64,000 nt of DNA from Imperialibacter sp040222385 (lineage in GTDB: Bacteria; Bacteroidota; Bacteroidia; Cytophagales; Cyclobacteriaceae), in assembly GCF_040222385.1 (NCBI RefSeq), contig NZ_JAVKDF010000027.1, positions 124,001 through 188,000 of the forward strand, given 5' to 3'. The notes below the pieces were generated by a model. That model was given only the letters and a program-made list of their open reading frames with translations, did not search any database and was not told where the DNA came from. A program made the translations under genes and the position numbers. Below, piece by piece: positions 12,201-20,907 of the stretch (the stretch's first letter is position 1; the number at the start of each line of letters is the position of its first letter).

Positions 12201-15200
12201 CCATTGTATCCAAATACATCGTAGGTATAATCCGTCTCGAAAGACAGCCCACTATCGGTAAACGTGGTGCCAGCGCCAACCATTATCACCGTATTGTCGG
12301 CAGAAGGGTTACTGCCTTCCGTGAGCTCTGTGCCGGTAACCGGGCTGTAAGCTACCGCTGCCGTAGGACGCCTGATCACTAAATAGCCCAAGGCTCCAGA
12401 ACCTGTAAAGCTCCCATTTACCTCATTGGCAGCTGCAAGGCTTAGGTTCAAGGCTGTGGGGGTGACCGGAGTTGCCGAAAGTGTAGTAATGTTGCCGGTC
12501 AATGCGGTCGTGCTGTATACAATGCCAGCCCCACTGCCATTGTAGGCATACACGTCGTAGGTGTAATCTGTTTGGTTGGCAAGACCGGCGTCTGTAAAGA
12601 CAGTAGTTGGGCCCACAGCTATCACGTGGTTATCAACTAATGGGTTGCTGCCAGCCGTTAACTCTGTGCCGTCAACTGGGCTGTAAGCTACAGCTAGTGC
12701 AGGGCGTCTGATCACCAAATAGCCAGAAGCTCCACTCCCTACGAAGCTTCCATCTACTTCATTGGCAGCAGCAAGGCTTAGGCTCAAGGCTGTGGGAGTG
12801 GCCGGGGCCACAATATCTCCAACCGACAACGGATCACTCGAAACATCAATGCCGGTCACCGTTCCAAATGTTGCAGTGAAACTGGCGTCATCCACAGAAA
12901 AGGTAATGGGAGAAGGCGTAATTCCTGCCCCGGTTGCCACATCGGCCATCAGGAAGTAGTACCTGCCTGCGGTGTAGATCCCCCCGAAAAGCGGTGAAAA
13001 TTCTACTGAACCAGCTGTAAGTGAAGAGGAATTGTATGTGTCATTGTCAATCAAAGTAGCAAGGCTGTTGTCCAGTGAAATAACTAATCGGTAGTTCTCC
13101 AGGTAGGTGTCCGGATCCGATGAGAAGTTGACCTTCAACCCGGTTACTTCTCCATAAGGATCAGCAGCTACGAGAAGCTCCATCAAAGTAATATCTGACG
13201 TTCCTGCCGAAACATTCACCTCACTGCCAGTCGCATTTTGAAGGGTCGCCGTAAATAACGGATCAGCATCAAAGGTAATACTTGGGCCGCTGTAGCTAAA
13301 TGCCTCAACCGTTACCGAGCTTACATCAATACCAAAATTATCTGTGCTGAATTGAATACCCGGCTGGGTAGGGTTGGCCTCTGGTTCTGCATCTGCTACC
13401 AGGAAAATATAGTGAGTACCTATTGCTAAACCGTACGCCATAGAGGCAAACTCCAAATCAGTCATAGAGAAAAAAGGACTACTGCCAATCAGGGTATTGT
13501 CACCGGTGGTGCCGAACAAAGCATCAGTAGAATGGTAGAGCCTATAGTTACCCAGGCTTGCCGACAGGTCAACGTTGGTGGTAAAGGCTAGCCCATCCAG
13601 ATCGGCAGCGTCAGTGAGGCTGACACTCAATCCTGCCACAACCACATCGGTGTCGGGATAGGAAACAGTACCCGTTGGTATTTCTCCGTTTGCCGCCACC
13701 ACCTGTAACTGCCCGAACCCTGCCTGAAATTCAAAAGCACCAAGGTCTACACTAAGCCCTGTGTACCTCGGGTTATTGGCCAAGTCATTAGGAAGCTTTT
13801 CGGTAAAGTTTCCATCCCCGTCTTCATCAAGAAAGTCGATGTTGACGGAATTGTTCAATAAAAGATTGTTGCCTAGATCAATGGCGGACGACCCTGACAA
13901 AAGTCCATAATCGCCACCAGGCCCATCTACAAAATTAGGATCGGTGCCGAATACATCATAGTCCGAAACGTCGCTATAGACAAGCGGGTCCCAAAACTCT
14001 ACAATGGAATTTTCAACCGTAAATGATCCCCCATCCCTAATGCTTGGTTGACTCCCCTCTGGTGCTGCTACTGAGGTATTGCCCCAAAAGATGGTGTTTT
14101 GTATTTCAACATAAGCTCCATCGTCAAAGCTCAAACCGCCTGATCCGTCGTTAGATGAATTGTCGACAATAGTTGAGTTGACAGAAATGAATGTGGAAAG
14201 ATAATCCGCATGCGCCGCACCACCATTGTCATAAGCGAAATTACCTGCGAACAAATTTTGAAATGCTTCATAATAACTTTCACTGAGGTAAAGCCCCCCT
14301 CCCGTTACTCCATTTTGGCTATTCCCGATGAATTTATTGTAATATCCAGGCGTCTGGTTAGTCAGGTTAGAGCTACTCAGGTAAAGCCCGGCCCCCTGAA
14401 CAGCTGAATTGTACTGAAAAATAGACCTGTAGATAAAGGGCTCCGATGCGTCCAGATAGACCCCTCCGCCTACCGTGGCGTTATTATTCTGAAAATGGGT
14501 CTTGAGAAAAGTAACTTCTCCGCTTGTTATATAGACGCCACCTCCACTAGTCCCGGCCTGGTTATATTCAACCACCATGTTATTCAGGCTCAAGTCCGTA
14601 TTGGAGGAATAAATACCTCCTCCAGAGGTGGTGGCATTACCGCCACTTATCGTGAACCCATCAAGGAAAACCCCTTGCACATTGCTTACAATAAGCACGT
14701 TGTTCGAATTATCAGCCATATTGGTGAAATTGAAATCGTCATCACCATTTAAATCGCCACTCAAAACAGTTTGTGCCGGGTCAGCAAATCGTTGTGAAAG
14801 GTCTGTTTCAGTCGCATCAAAACCACCAAAAATCTCCAGGTCATTTTGTGCAATCACAAAAGAAAGAGACGTATTACCAGCATCGGCCCCGTCAGGCAGA
14901 TACACCCCATTGGCCAGCCATATCTGGTCGCCGCTGATAGCAAAAGCCAGGGCATCCTGCAAGTCGACAAAGGCATCGGCCCAGGAGGTGCCATCATCAA
15001 GACCTGACGCTGTAGCGTTCACATAAATAACAGTTGGCACCCGTGACCCTGCTTCCACTGAACCGATGTCAGGATTGCCGTCAAACCTTGGTGCTCCTCT
15101 TTGGTCATACTCACTGCTCTCAGCCGGCGAACCAGCGTCAATAGCCGGGCTCCCCACCCCAGGGAGGTGTGTTAAAGTTGGTCCGCCATTATCTGCAAGC

Positions 15201-18200
15201 GGTTCAAGCAAGGCATCTATGGGGGTACCACTATTTCCTACTAAGTCATTGCCAAGTGGAGTAAATGTCATTCCAGAGTTGTCGCCAATTAAATTGTAGT
15301 CACTGGATGAGAATGAACCTTCTCCATCGGGGTAGTTAGTATCAAGGTTCCCTGCCAAAATCGTATTATAAAGAGATACATCACTTAAAGAATTGTTGTA
15401 TATACCTCCAGCTCTGCCTGTTGCGTCACTATCAAAATCCGCTTGATTCAGTGTGATCGTCGAAGAATAAATGTTTATCGATCCAGCGGTAACTTCAATG
15501 CCGCCTCCGTAGTTCAATGCTGAATTACCGGATATTGTACTCCGACTAATTGTCACCAACGCATTTCCCGAGTAGCTTATCGCCCCGCCGCTATTGGCAC
15601 CATTATCGTTAAAGGTAGAGTTGCTAAACACAAGATAGACTGTGCTGCTAGCTCCGGCAACAGCTCCTCCAAGGTAGGCTTCGTTCGCTTCAAAGGTCGT
15701 ATTTTCTGTAGAAATGAATCCCTTTTCAGCATATATCGCCCCTCCATCAAAGTCGGTTACGTTCCCGTCGAAAACACTATTGTCAACCAAAACCTGGCAA
15801 TCTCCCAAAATATTGAATATGGTTCCGCTGGCACCAGTGAGGCTGTTGCCTGTAAAGCTTGACTCATTGACCAATACTTGCGGCCCTGCTCCAAAAAATT
15901 CATCCATCAGATGAAACATCGGCTGGCCCACCATAGTGTTCCCAAAGAACGAACAATGCTCAATATTGAGGTCTTCTTTGATAGTTAGCAAAGCGCCGAT
16001 ATTTCCGTCGATTAGAGGGTTGGTATAATTCACGTTGGTGAAGCCGAGGTGGCTGAGTGTAAGAGGGGCGGTAGCGTTGAAGAGCCTCACACCAAACACA
16101 CCACTGCCCTGGTCTACATCCCCGGAACCATTTATGACAAGATTATCAACCTCGTATCCGTTGATCACCAGCTGCTTGGTCCCTATATCCAGGGTAGAAA
16201 GCACGGTGATCTCTGAGCTGGCGGGCAGATTGAATCTGATAGTATCAACAGAAACCGTGCTGGCATCCAAAATCGCCTGACGCAAAGTGCCAGGGCCAGC
16301 ATCAGCGGTGGAAGTTACGATTAAGGAAGAGGGTACGTCATCGTAGAGATAGACTTTGTCAAAACCCACCCCGTCATAACTGGTTTCACTTGTCTCATTC
16401 GTCACAAAACGAACCCTAAACCTCACTGGGCCGGTAAGATTAATCGTACTTAGGTTATAGCTGTACTCCTGCCAGCCTCCAGAGCCGTCGGACCAGCCAT
16501 CGGTGCCAGACACTGTTCCTGCCGGAGGGTCACTACTGACGTTGTACCAGTTGGGGTCGCTGGCCTGGCCCAGCACATGCCAAAGACCATCCGTCGATGA
16601 ATATTCTATGTAGGCAATATCATTAGCATAGTCAAAGGTTTCGAGCCCATCACCAGCATTGAAATTCATGTCGTAGATCAGCGAAAAGCGGAAGGTCGGA
16701 TTCGTAAGGCCTGAAACGTCAAAAAACGGGCTTTCAATATAGCTGTCTTCATTTTCATTATAGCTTGATTCAAGGCTAGTTGTAAAAACCTGTGCGCCAT
16801 CTGCTGCATCATTAATTACCGAACCGCTGGGGAATCCGCTACCCCAAGAAGGGTTCGATCCCCCCACCATCCAACCACCATCTCCACTTTCAAAGCTTTC
16901 AAAATAGGGAAAGGCGGCGATCGGCTCAATTATTTCAATGTCAGCGTTGAAAACATCGTCTGCGGGAACTTCATCTCCAGCAAGTGCCAAGCTTACGGCA
17001 AGCTGATACGTTCCAACACTTGCCAGGTTGGCCAGGTTGGTAAAGGCATACTCTTGAGTTTGCAACGGGTTGATCGTGCCGGTAAACGTTTCTACTTCGG
17101 TTATTGCCCCCGGATTGATTTCATAACTAACAGTGAAGTTCTGAATAGGATCCTGACCGACATTGGTGATTCTGGCCTTTACCTGATAGTCGCCGGTAGG
17201 TGCGGTAAGTGGCGATGTGATAGCGGTGACACCTGCATTGGTGGTGGCGTCGGACACATAGATTGAGTAGTCCTCAGTTTCGCCATAGTCGTACGGGCCG
17301 CAAGCCTGCACGTCTCCGGCAACCGTCGTCTCCATCAGCACTATGCGCAACTTAAGCAGTGCATTGGTCGCTGCGTCTATGGGCACCGTGATGTCGTCAC
17401 TAAAATTGGTCGGCGACAGGCTAACCGTCGACGTGTATACCAACTCGCCAGGTGAAAAAACAAAGTCGTTGTTCCAGTCTACAAAAATTTTGGCTATCTT
17501 ATCATAGTCACCGCCACAAGTGCCTACATCAAGTGAGAAGGCATTCACAGATTCGGGCGCCACTAAAATAATTTCTGAGCTATAGTCAGTATATGTTTCG
17601 CAGGAGAGGGCGTTGGTTGTGCTAACACCCCCCATGGAAAATGCTACTATCTTAGAGTCAGCGGCATCAGTTGCTGCGGAAGCGCAATGCTCAGAGGGGC
17701 AATCCTCAGTATCTCCGACAAACGTCCATGAGTAGTTTGTTATTAATACTTGCCGGTCGGCTGCTGATGAGCAATAGGTAAGGCCAGCTACCCCAAGTGT
17801 TAATCCTGTTGGAATATTTTCCGTAGCTCCGTTGTCATCTGCCCAACCTACCAACAAAGCATCGTAATTGGCTTTGGAAAGACCACTGTTGTCGAGCATG
17901 TTGTCGCCGGAAGTTGAATTTAGACTGCCAATGTCCCACGCCCCAAGGTTCTGATCAAAAGCAGTCGCATTGGAGAACATGCTCCGCATTTCGAAGACTT
18001 GACTCACATCCCAACCGCCAATATCCTGATTAAAAATGGTCGCATCCTCGAACATGTGGAACATATTTGTGACGTTTCCCACTTGCCAACCGGAGATATC
18101 GATATCAAAAGAAGACGCTCCAGAAAACATATATGCCATATCTTCCACCAGGCCTACGTCCCATCCTCCAATATCCTGATTAAAAGATATCGCATAGGAG

Positions 18201-20233
18201 AACATCGAATACATGTCCGTAACAGCTCCAACTTGCCAGTTGGTAATGTTTCCATTGAAGGAGTCGGTTCCTTCAAACATGGAACGCATGTTTTCAACAT
18301 TGCTTACATCCCAGCTACTCAAGTCCCCATCAAATGAACCCGCATAGCTAAACATGGAACTCATGTCCAACACATTGGAAAGATCAGGAGCATCTATTGC
18401 ATTGTATATAAGATTGTTGCACCCGGCAAAAGCCGCATTCATATCCGCCCATGCAATATCTCCCCACTGCTCAATAGACTGTATTTTCAAACGGTCGCCT
18501 GAACTGTCGAAATAGATTGCCGGAAAATCCCCGGCGATATACACCCGATAGAGGCCGGCAGTTGGCAACACAAAACTATGAGGCTGGTTTCCGTCATTAA
18601 ATGGTCCTGCTGAGCCGTTATTTGACACCTCATTTCCTACTTCCTCCCAGGTGACGCTGTAACTATAGCCGATACTGGCTCCGGTGGTCGGTATGGTTAT
18701 AGTTTCGCTAGTGCCTGTGGTTTGCCAGGTAGTAATGAACGGCTTGTATTCGGAATAGCTCGCAATGAATATATCTCCGCTTCCTGCTGAAATAAAATTG
18801 GATACCCCAGCATTTGGGTCAAGGTCAGTAGTTCCGTCGAAAAGGCCCGTTAAGTAAATTCTGCCGCCGCCGTCAATGGCTATGTCCTCAGGTTGCTCGG
18901 AAGTACTGGAACCAATGTTTTCAGCAAACGATACTATGTCACCTGTTGGATCAAGCTGGACTATAAATATATCGTAAGACCCGGCTGACGTAATATTTTG
19001 GGTCGCTACTGAGGGGTCAAAATCCGTTGTGCCGTCAAAATAACCGGCAACGGTAACATCTCCCAGGCCACTCACTACAAGCGAGTTTGCAGTTGTCTCT
19101 ATGGTTCCGCTAAAAGTCCTACCCCATAAAAAACCTCCCAAATCATCATGCTTACTAATGTAGGCATCTAGAGCAGAACCTGTTGCTGTAACATTTACCG
19201 GGCCATTAGTCGGGTCGAAATCAGCAACGCCAGCAAAATACCCGACCGTATATACTTGGTCGGAGGCGTCCAACCCAATAGCCAGGCCCGTAATGCCTAA
19301 GACGTCGTCACTCACCATTGAGTTACCCCACTGAAATACACCAGCCGCATCAAGCTTCAACAAAAAAGTGGCAGTCGTGCCTGAAAAAGCCATATTGGAA
19401 GTGCCTATGCCCGGATCCAAATCAATGACTCCATTAGTAGTACCCACCGCATAAATATTTCCTGAGGCATCTATGGTCATGTCGGATACAATGGTAGAAA
19501 GTAGCGACCCACCTATTGTTTTTACCCAAACAAAATCACCATTTGCATCGAGCTTGCTGAAGAAAGAATCATAGTCTTGCGCAACGACGCTTGCATCACC
19601 AACACCCGGATCAAAATCTGTGGTGCCGTCGAAAGAACCCGCAGTATAAACGTTGCCGGAGCCGTCAACAGCGATGGCTGCCCCGGAATCAGTGCTAAGA
19701 CCGTCACTTAGCATGCTTTTTGCCCAAACTAAATCCCCATTTGCATCGTACTTGGCTACAAACACATCTCCTCCACCAACTGCTGCCGTAAGGTTGGTTG
19801 TCCCAACGCCCGGATCAAAATCAACAATATCTCTAAACCACCCTGTTATATAAAAATTGCCGCTAGCATCTACGGCAATATCTCCTGGCGTATCCAAATC
19901 GGATCCGCCTATGTTGATGGCCCACAGGAAGTTCCCTGCCTCGTCCTGCTTCAAAACAAAAATATCACCATCACCTACCGAAGTTAGATTAAATACAGAC
20001 CCGCTGGGGTCAAAATCTACCGTACCAAAGAACCTTCCAGTAGTATACACATTGTTGGTTCCATTGTGAATGGCGATAGCTTGTCCAAATTCAAAAGCGG
20101 CCGTTCCATAGGCACTGGCATTCTCAAGCTTTATGACCTGAGCATAGTGTAAATGACCAAATGACATAAGCAGCAAGAAAAGCACAAAAGGAACCTTCGG
20201 GCATTTCAGTAAAAAAGCTGTTCGGATTTTCAT
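9296..20233 (-). CDS. 3645-aa secreted multidomain protein with T9SS type A sorting domain
   Basis: The signal peptide is at residues 1-31 (cleavage near HYA-QV). The domain order is: SBBP-like propeller repeats with DFDPG motifs (about 60-485); BspA/DUF285 repeats with MxxMF and FNxDI/WDV motifs (about 500-790); a GEVED domain with a DWNND motif (about 850-995); a CARDB-like domain (995-1100); a jelly-roll anchor-like domain (1100-1300); a LRQAILDA block with Pmp-like GGAI/GGGI beta-helix repeats (1305-1735); a second beta-helix opening with GTSWADAF (1735-2170); three FN3-like modules with nearly identical repeats (2480-2810); a further FN3; two leucine-rich-repeat plus Ig-like units (2920-3320); a carboxypeptidase-regulatory-like fold (3325-3530); and a sorting domain from YPNPAADY to the C-terminus (about 3555-3645). 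The sorting domain implies export by T9SS and surface attachment or release. The mix suggests an adhesin. It has the same size class and several of the same modules as its downstream neighbour, with which it forms a tandem. Confidence 0.95.
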   Translation of the reverse strand: MKIRTAFLLKCPKVPFVLFLLLMSFGHLHYAQVIKLENASAYGTAAFEFGQAIAIHNGTNNVYTTGRFFGTVDFDPSGSVFNLTSVGDGDIFVLKQDEAGNFLWAINIGGSDLDTPGDIAVDASGNFYITGWFRDIVDFDPGVGTTNLTAAVGGGDVFVAKYDANGDLVWAKSMLSDGLSTDSGAAIAVDGSGNVYTAGSFDGTTDFDPGVGDASVVAQDYDSFFSKLDANGDFVWVKTIGGSLLSTIVSDMTIDASGNIYAVGTTNGVIDLDPGIGTSNMAFSGTTATFLLKLDAAGVFQWGNSMVSDDVLGITGLAIGLDASDQVYTVGYFAGVADFDPTNGPVNVTATGSALDAYISKHDDLGGFLWGRTFSGTIETTANSLVVSGLGDVTVAGYFDGTTDFDPSVATQNITSAGSYDIFIVQLDPTGDIVSFAENIGSSTSEQPEDIAIDGGGRIYLTGLFDGTTDLDPNAGVSNFISAGSGDIFIASYSEYKPFITTWQTTGTSETITIPTTGASIGYSYSVTWEEVGNEVSNNGSAGPFNDGNQPHSFVLPTAGLYRVYIAGDFPAIYFDSSGDRLKIQSIEQWGDIAWADMNAAFAGCNNLIYNAIDAPDLSNVLDMSSMFSYAGSFDGDLSSWDVSNVENMRSMFEGTDSFNGNITNWQVGAVTDMYSMFSYAISFNQDIGGWDVGLVEDMAYMFSGASSFDIDISGWQVGNVTNMFHMFEDATIFNQDIGGWDVSQVFEMRSMFSNATAFDQNLGAWDIGSLNSTSGDNMLDNSGLSKANYDALLVGWADDNGATENIPTGLTLGVAGLTYCSSAADRQVLITNYSWTFVGDTEDCPSEHCASAATDAADSKIVAFSMGGVSTTNALSCETYTDYSSEIILVAPESVNAFSLDVGTCGGDYDKIAKIFVDWNNDFVFSPGELVYTSTVSLSPTNFSDDITVPIDAATNALLKLRIVLMETTVAGDVQACGPYDYGETEDYSIYVSDATTNAGVTAITSPLTAPTGDYQVKARITNVGQDPIQNFTVSYEINPGAITEVETFTGTINPLQTQEYAFTNLANLASVGTYQLAVSLALAGDEVPADDVFNADIEIIEPIAAFPYFESFESGDGGWMVGGSNPSWGSGFPSGSVINDAADGAQVFTTSLESSYNENEDSYIESPFFDVSGLTNPTFRFSLIYDMNFNAGDGLETFDYANDIAYIEYSSTDGLWHVLGQASDPNWYNVSSDPPAGTVSGTDGWSDGSGGWQEYSYNLSTINLTGPVRFRVRFVTNETSETSYDGVGFDKVYLYDDVPSSLIVTSTADAGPGTLRQAILDASTVSVDTIRFNLPASSEITVLSTLDIGTKQLVINGYEVDNLVINGSGDVDQGSGVFGVRLFNATAPLTLSHLGFTNVNYTNPLIDGNIGALLTIKEDLNIEHCSFFGNTMVGQPMFHLMDEFFGAGPQVLVNESSFTGNSLTGASGTIFNILGDCQVLVDNSVFDGNVTDFDGGAIYAEKGFISTENTTFEANEAYLGGAVAGASSTVYLVFSNSTFNDNGANSGGAISYSGNALVTISRSTISGNSALNYGGGIEVTAGSINIYSSTITLNQADFDSDATGRAGGIYNNSLSDVSLYNTILAGNLDTNYPDGEGSFSSSDYNLIGDNSGMTFTPLGNDLVGNSGTPIDALLEPLADNGGPTLTHLPGVGSPAIDAGSPAESSEYDQRGAPRFDGNPDIGSVEAGSRVPTVIYVNATASGLDDGTSWADAFVDLQDALAFAISGDQIWLANGVYLPDGADAGNTSLSFVIAQNDLEIFGGFDATETDLSQRFADPAQTVLSGDLNGDDDFNFTNMADNSNNVLIVSNVQGVFLDGFTISGGNATTSGGGIYSSNTDLSLNNMVVEYNQAGTSGGGVYITSGEVTFLKTHFQNNNATVGGGVYLDASEPFIYRSIFQYNSAVQGAGLYLSSSNLTNQTPGYYNKFIGNSQNGVTGGGLYLSESYYEAFQNLFAGNFAYDNGGAAHADYLSTFISVNSTIVDNSSNDGSGGLSFDDGAYVEIQNTIFWGNTSVAAPEGSQPSIRDGGSFTVENSIVEFWDPLVYSDVSDYDVFGTDPNFVDGPGGDYGLLSGSSAIDLGNNLLLNNSVNIDFLDEDGDGNFTEKLPNDLANNPRYTGLSVDLGAFEFQAGFGQLQVVAANGEIPTGTVSYPDTDVVVAGLSVSLTDAADLDGLAFTTNVDLSASLGNYRLYHSTDALFGTTGDNTLIGSSPFFSMTDLEFASMAYGLAIGTHYIFLVADAEPEANPTQPGIQFSTDNFGIDVSSVTVEAFSYSGPSITFDADPLFTATLQNATGSEVNVSAGTSDITLMELLVAADPYGEVTGLKVNFSSDPDTYLENYRLVISLDNSLATLIDNDTYNSSSLTAGSVEFSPLFGGIYTAGRYYFLMADVATGAGITPSPITFSVDDASFTATFGTVTGIDVSSDPLSVGDIVAPATPTALSLSLAAANEVDGSFVGSGASGYLVIRRPALAVAYSPVDGTELTAGSNPLVDNHVIAVGPTTVFTDAGLANQTDYTYDVYAYNGSGAGIVYSTTALTGNITTLSATPVTPTALNLSLAAANEVNGSFTGSGALGYLVIRRPTAAVAYSPVTGTELTEGSNPSADNTVIMVGAGTTFTDSGLSFETDYTYDVFGYNGGGSGIVYSVNPLTGNIQTGAEALLATEPLSQPTALVLSLEPGRQMSGNFTAAADGAEGYLVLRYYTPTSRTVPEDGTEYAAGDSYTDQYVVYAGSDTSFTDDLSGVELGTVVDYDVYAYNGTGAAINYLTTEPLTDSRTLEESLSVIASEATGVTTYSFLASWDSVASVSGYLLEVATDELFASQLTGFNPSVTTDTSATVSGLYHATDYFYRVRGYTATDTTAYSNTITTKTLHSAELTSDSTALVKIYDEMGGAGWSSSGNWKVSQVRGWAGVAVTNSRVTALNLASNNVTGAFPILTGTELNALQQLDLANNQVTLVPANTNLAALQVLDLSSNQLDFGSLEQFAGVTTFSYSPQGDIFAATNLLQERGESLTLDRTSPGASNLYQWYKNGTSIDGATAAAYTIAFPTFAEEGSYAVEVRNSLLPNLTLNTLPITLRVSSLERDRLVLTELYTLTAGDSWTNKTNWNTADITSWFGITVENDRVTGITLPSNNLAGDVPARLGDMRRLTVIDLNDNEISSLPALTNIIQLNTLDVRNNRLQFDDLEPNIGIASMTYAPQKLTGQARDEKIAVNTEVTVEVPVGGTANSYQWYRNGSSIAAGTSSTYQLGPIRYENMGSYELEITNSKVAGLSLRSEVQRVLATAAITGTTTDLNELRVSGVTGALLGVKEGAYDTTGLYTSSDNGVFTINSVILGDYLLYGEQDKQVYIPSYYRSTIDWVFADLIQLRDNVGDLALTLVNVPRELTPADGDNTFKGLFESDFGDTGGRVLDRKRVQGAGVSVSRSRFRAKDNEDEYELIAYVQTDETGQFEMNNLPDGDYRVNIQYPGIPMDPTSFVDFQLGGGTGVEQNSIRINALATPTSIVVTKVEETGIYLDYFKGLTAYPNPAADYITIRYEKLVKGSVEAELIDMTGQTLQKASLIKGQNEGLTLDVTKIRNGMYILRFHDLENNGVNITSFKIWISK
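12100..12790 (-). repeat. Near-identical tandem FN3-like modules inside the giant gene
   Basis: Two successive modules (about 12790-12440 and 12430-12100) share long DNA matches. Both carry GLSLSLAAAN-like starts (ALSLSLAAANEV and ALNLSLAAANEV), a GYLVIRRP strand, a YSPV-GTELT segment and a TDYTYDV strand. A third, more diverged copy follows at about 12090-11780. The similarity at DNA level points to recent intragenic duplication. Confidence 0.8.
17880..18420 (-). repeat. BspA/DUF285 surface-protein repeats
   Basis: Roughly 25-residue units recur about six times with the pattern WDVSxVxxMxxMFxxAxxFNxDI. This is typical of the DUF285/BspA leucine-rich-like family, and at DNA level the segments reading CCAATATCCTGATTAAA recur. 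Such repeats in other bacteria mediate surface binding; the ligand here is unknown. Confidence 0.85.
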
Positions 20234-20329
20234 ATTCGGTTAGCGGTTGGGTACTAGATATTTTTATAGAAATGATTTCACCTGCAATAAACTCCTGGTT
20301 TGCTGTTGACATTTGAATGGTAAAAACCC

Positions 20330-20443
20330 ACCTCCTACGATTGGAAGTGGCACCGGTTGTTGAAAAATGGCGGTTGGCATAGTATCCAACAAACAAGGAG
20401 GTTCTCTCCGGCTGACCGAAAAAGCTGCCGAGCAAAAATCGGT
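20330..20443 (-). ncRNA. Candidate structured 5' leader of the giant gene
   Basis: On the minus strand, about 97-210 nt before the ATG at 20233, several helices can form. ACCTCCT (20330-20336) pairs with AGGAGGT (20396-20402). Inside it GTTGG (20373-20377) pairs with CCAAC (20386-20390) around an 8-nt loop. Upstream, ACCGA (20415-20419) pairs with TCGGT (20439-20443), with an inner GCT/AGC stem flanked by A/T runs. The nested layout resembles a regulatory leader RNA. I do not match it to a named riboswitch class. Confidence 0.4.
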
Positions 20444-20469
20444 GAAAAAGAAGATAAAAGAGTGCAAGC

Positions 20470-20491
20470 TCATATCAGTATGCTGATATGA
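20470..20491. repeat. Perfect 9-bp inverted repeat with 4-nt loop
   Basis: TCATATCAG and CTGATATGA are exact inverse complements separated by TATG. The site lies between divergent genes and has no T run, so an operator is more likely than a terminator. Confidence 0.55.
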
Positions 20492-20907
20492 AGACAAAGA
20501 GATTTCAACAGTGACATAGCACGCCCAAAAACAAAAGTAAAAGTGTAGGAAATGTTGACGCCAGCCTATTTTCAGTCTGAAAAATGAGCGAAAAACGTCT
20601 TTATAAAAAGGCAGCTGGCAACATCGAATAGTTCGAACGACACAATAGCAGCGAAAGCCCTATTACGCTTCGTCCATAAACATAATGTCAAAATTTAACT
20701 TAAGCTAAACAGACGTGTATAATTCTACTAAAATATTTTTAACGGTTCTGTCGGCTGTGTTAGACCAAACAACAAACTCATCCATCGGAACCTTAGAATT
20801 ACATTTCAACACAGAGAAATTAGAGAAATCCAATTTTTTTCTGGGATTATTATATTTCTATGTTGTAACTTGTTCGGTTAAAGCAATCAACCTAAATCTG
20901 ACGGTTC

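Larger units (their letters stand above)
20234..20907. other. 674-bp divergent intergenic region
   Basis: This is the only long gap between the giant minus-strand gene and the plus-strand TPR-CHAT gene. It holds a candidate structured leader (20330-20443), a perfect palindrome (20470-20491) and an AT-rich right half that should carry the promoter of the CHAT gene. A TAAATCTG element lies about 8 nt before that gene's start, too close to be convincing. Short reading frames here lack coding character. Confidence 0.6.

Noticed and set aside
20330..20443. Cobalamin riboswitch reading of the leader
   Set aside because: Fragments resemble B12-box sequences but occur in the wrong order and without the core.
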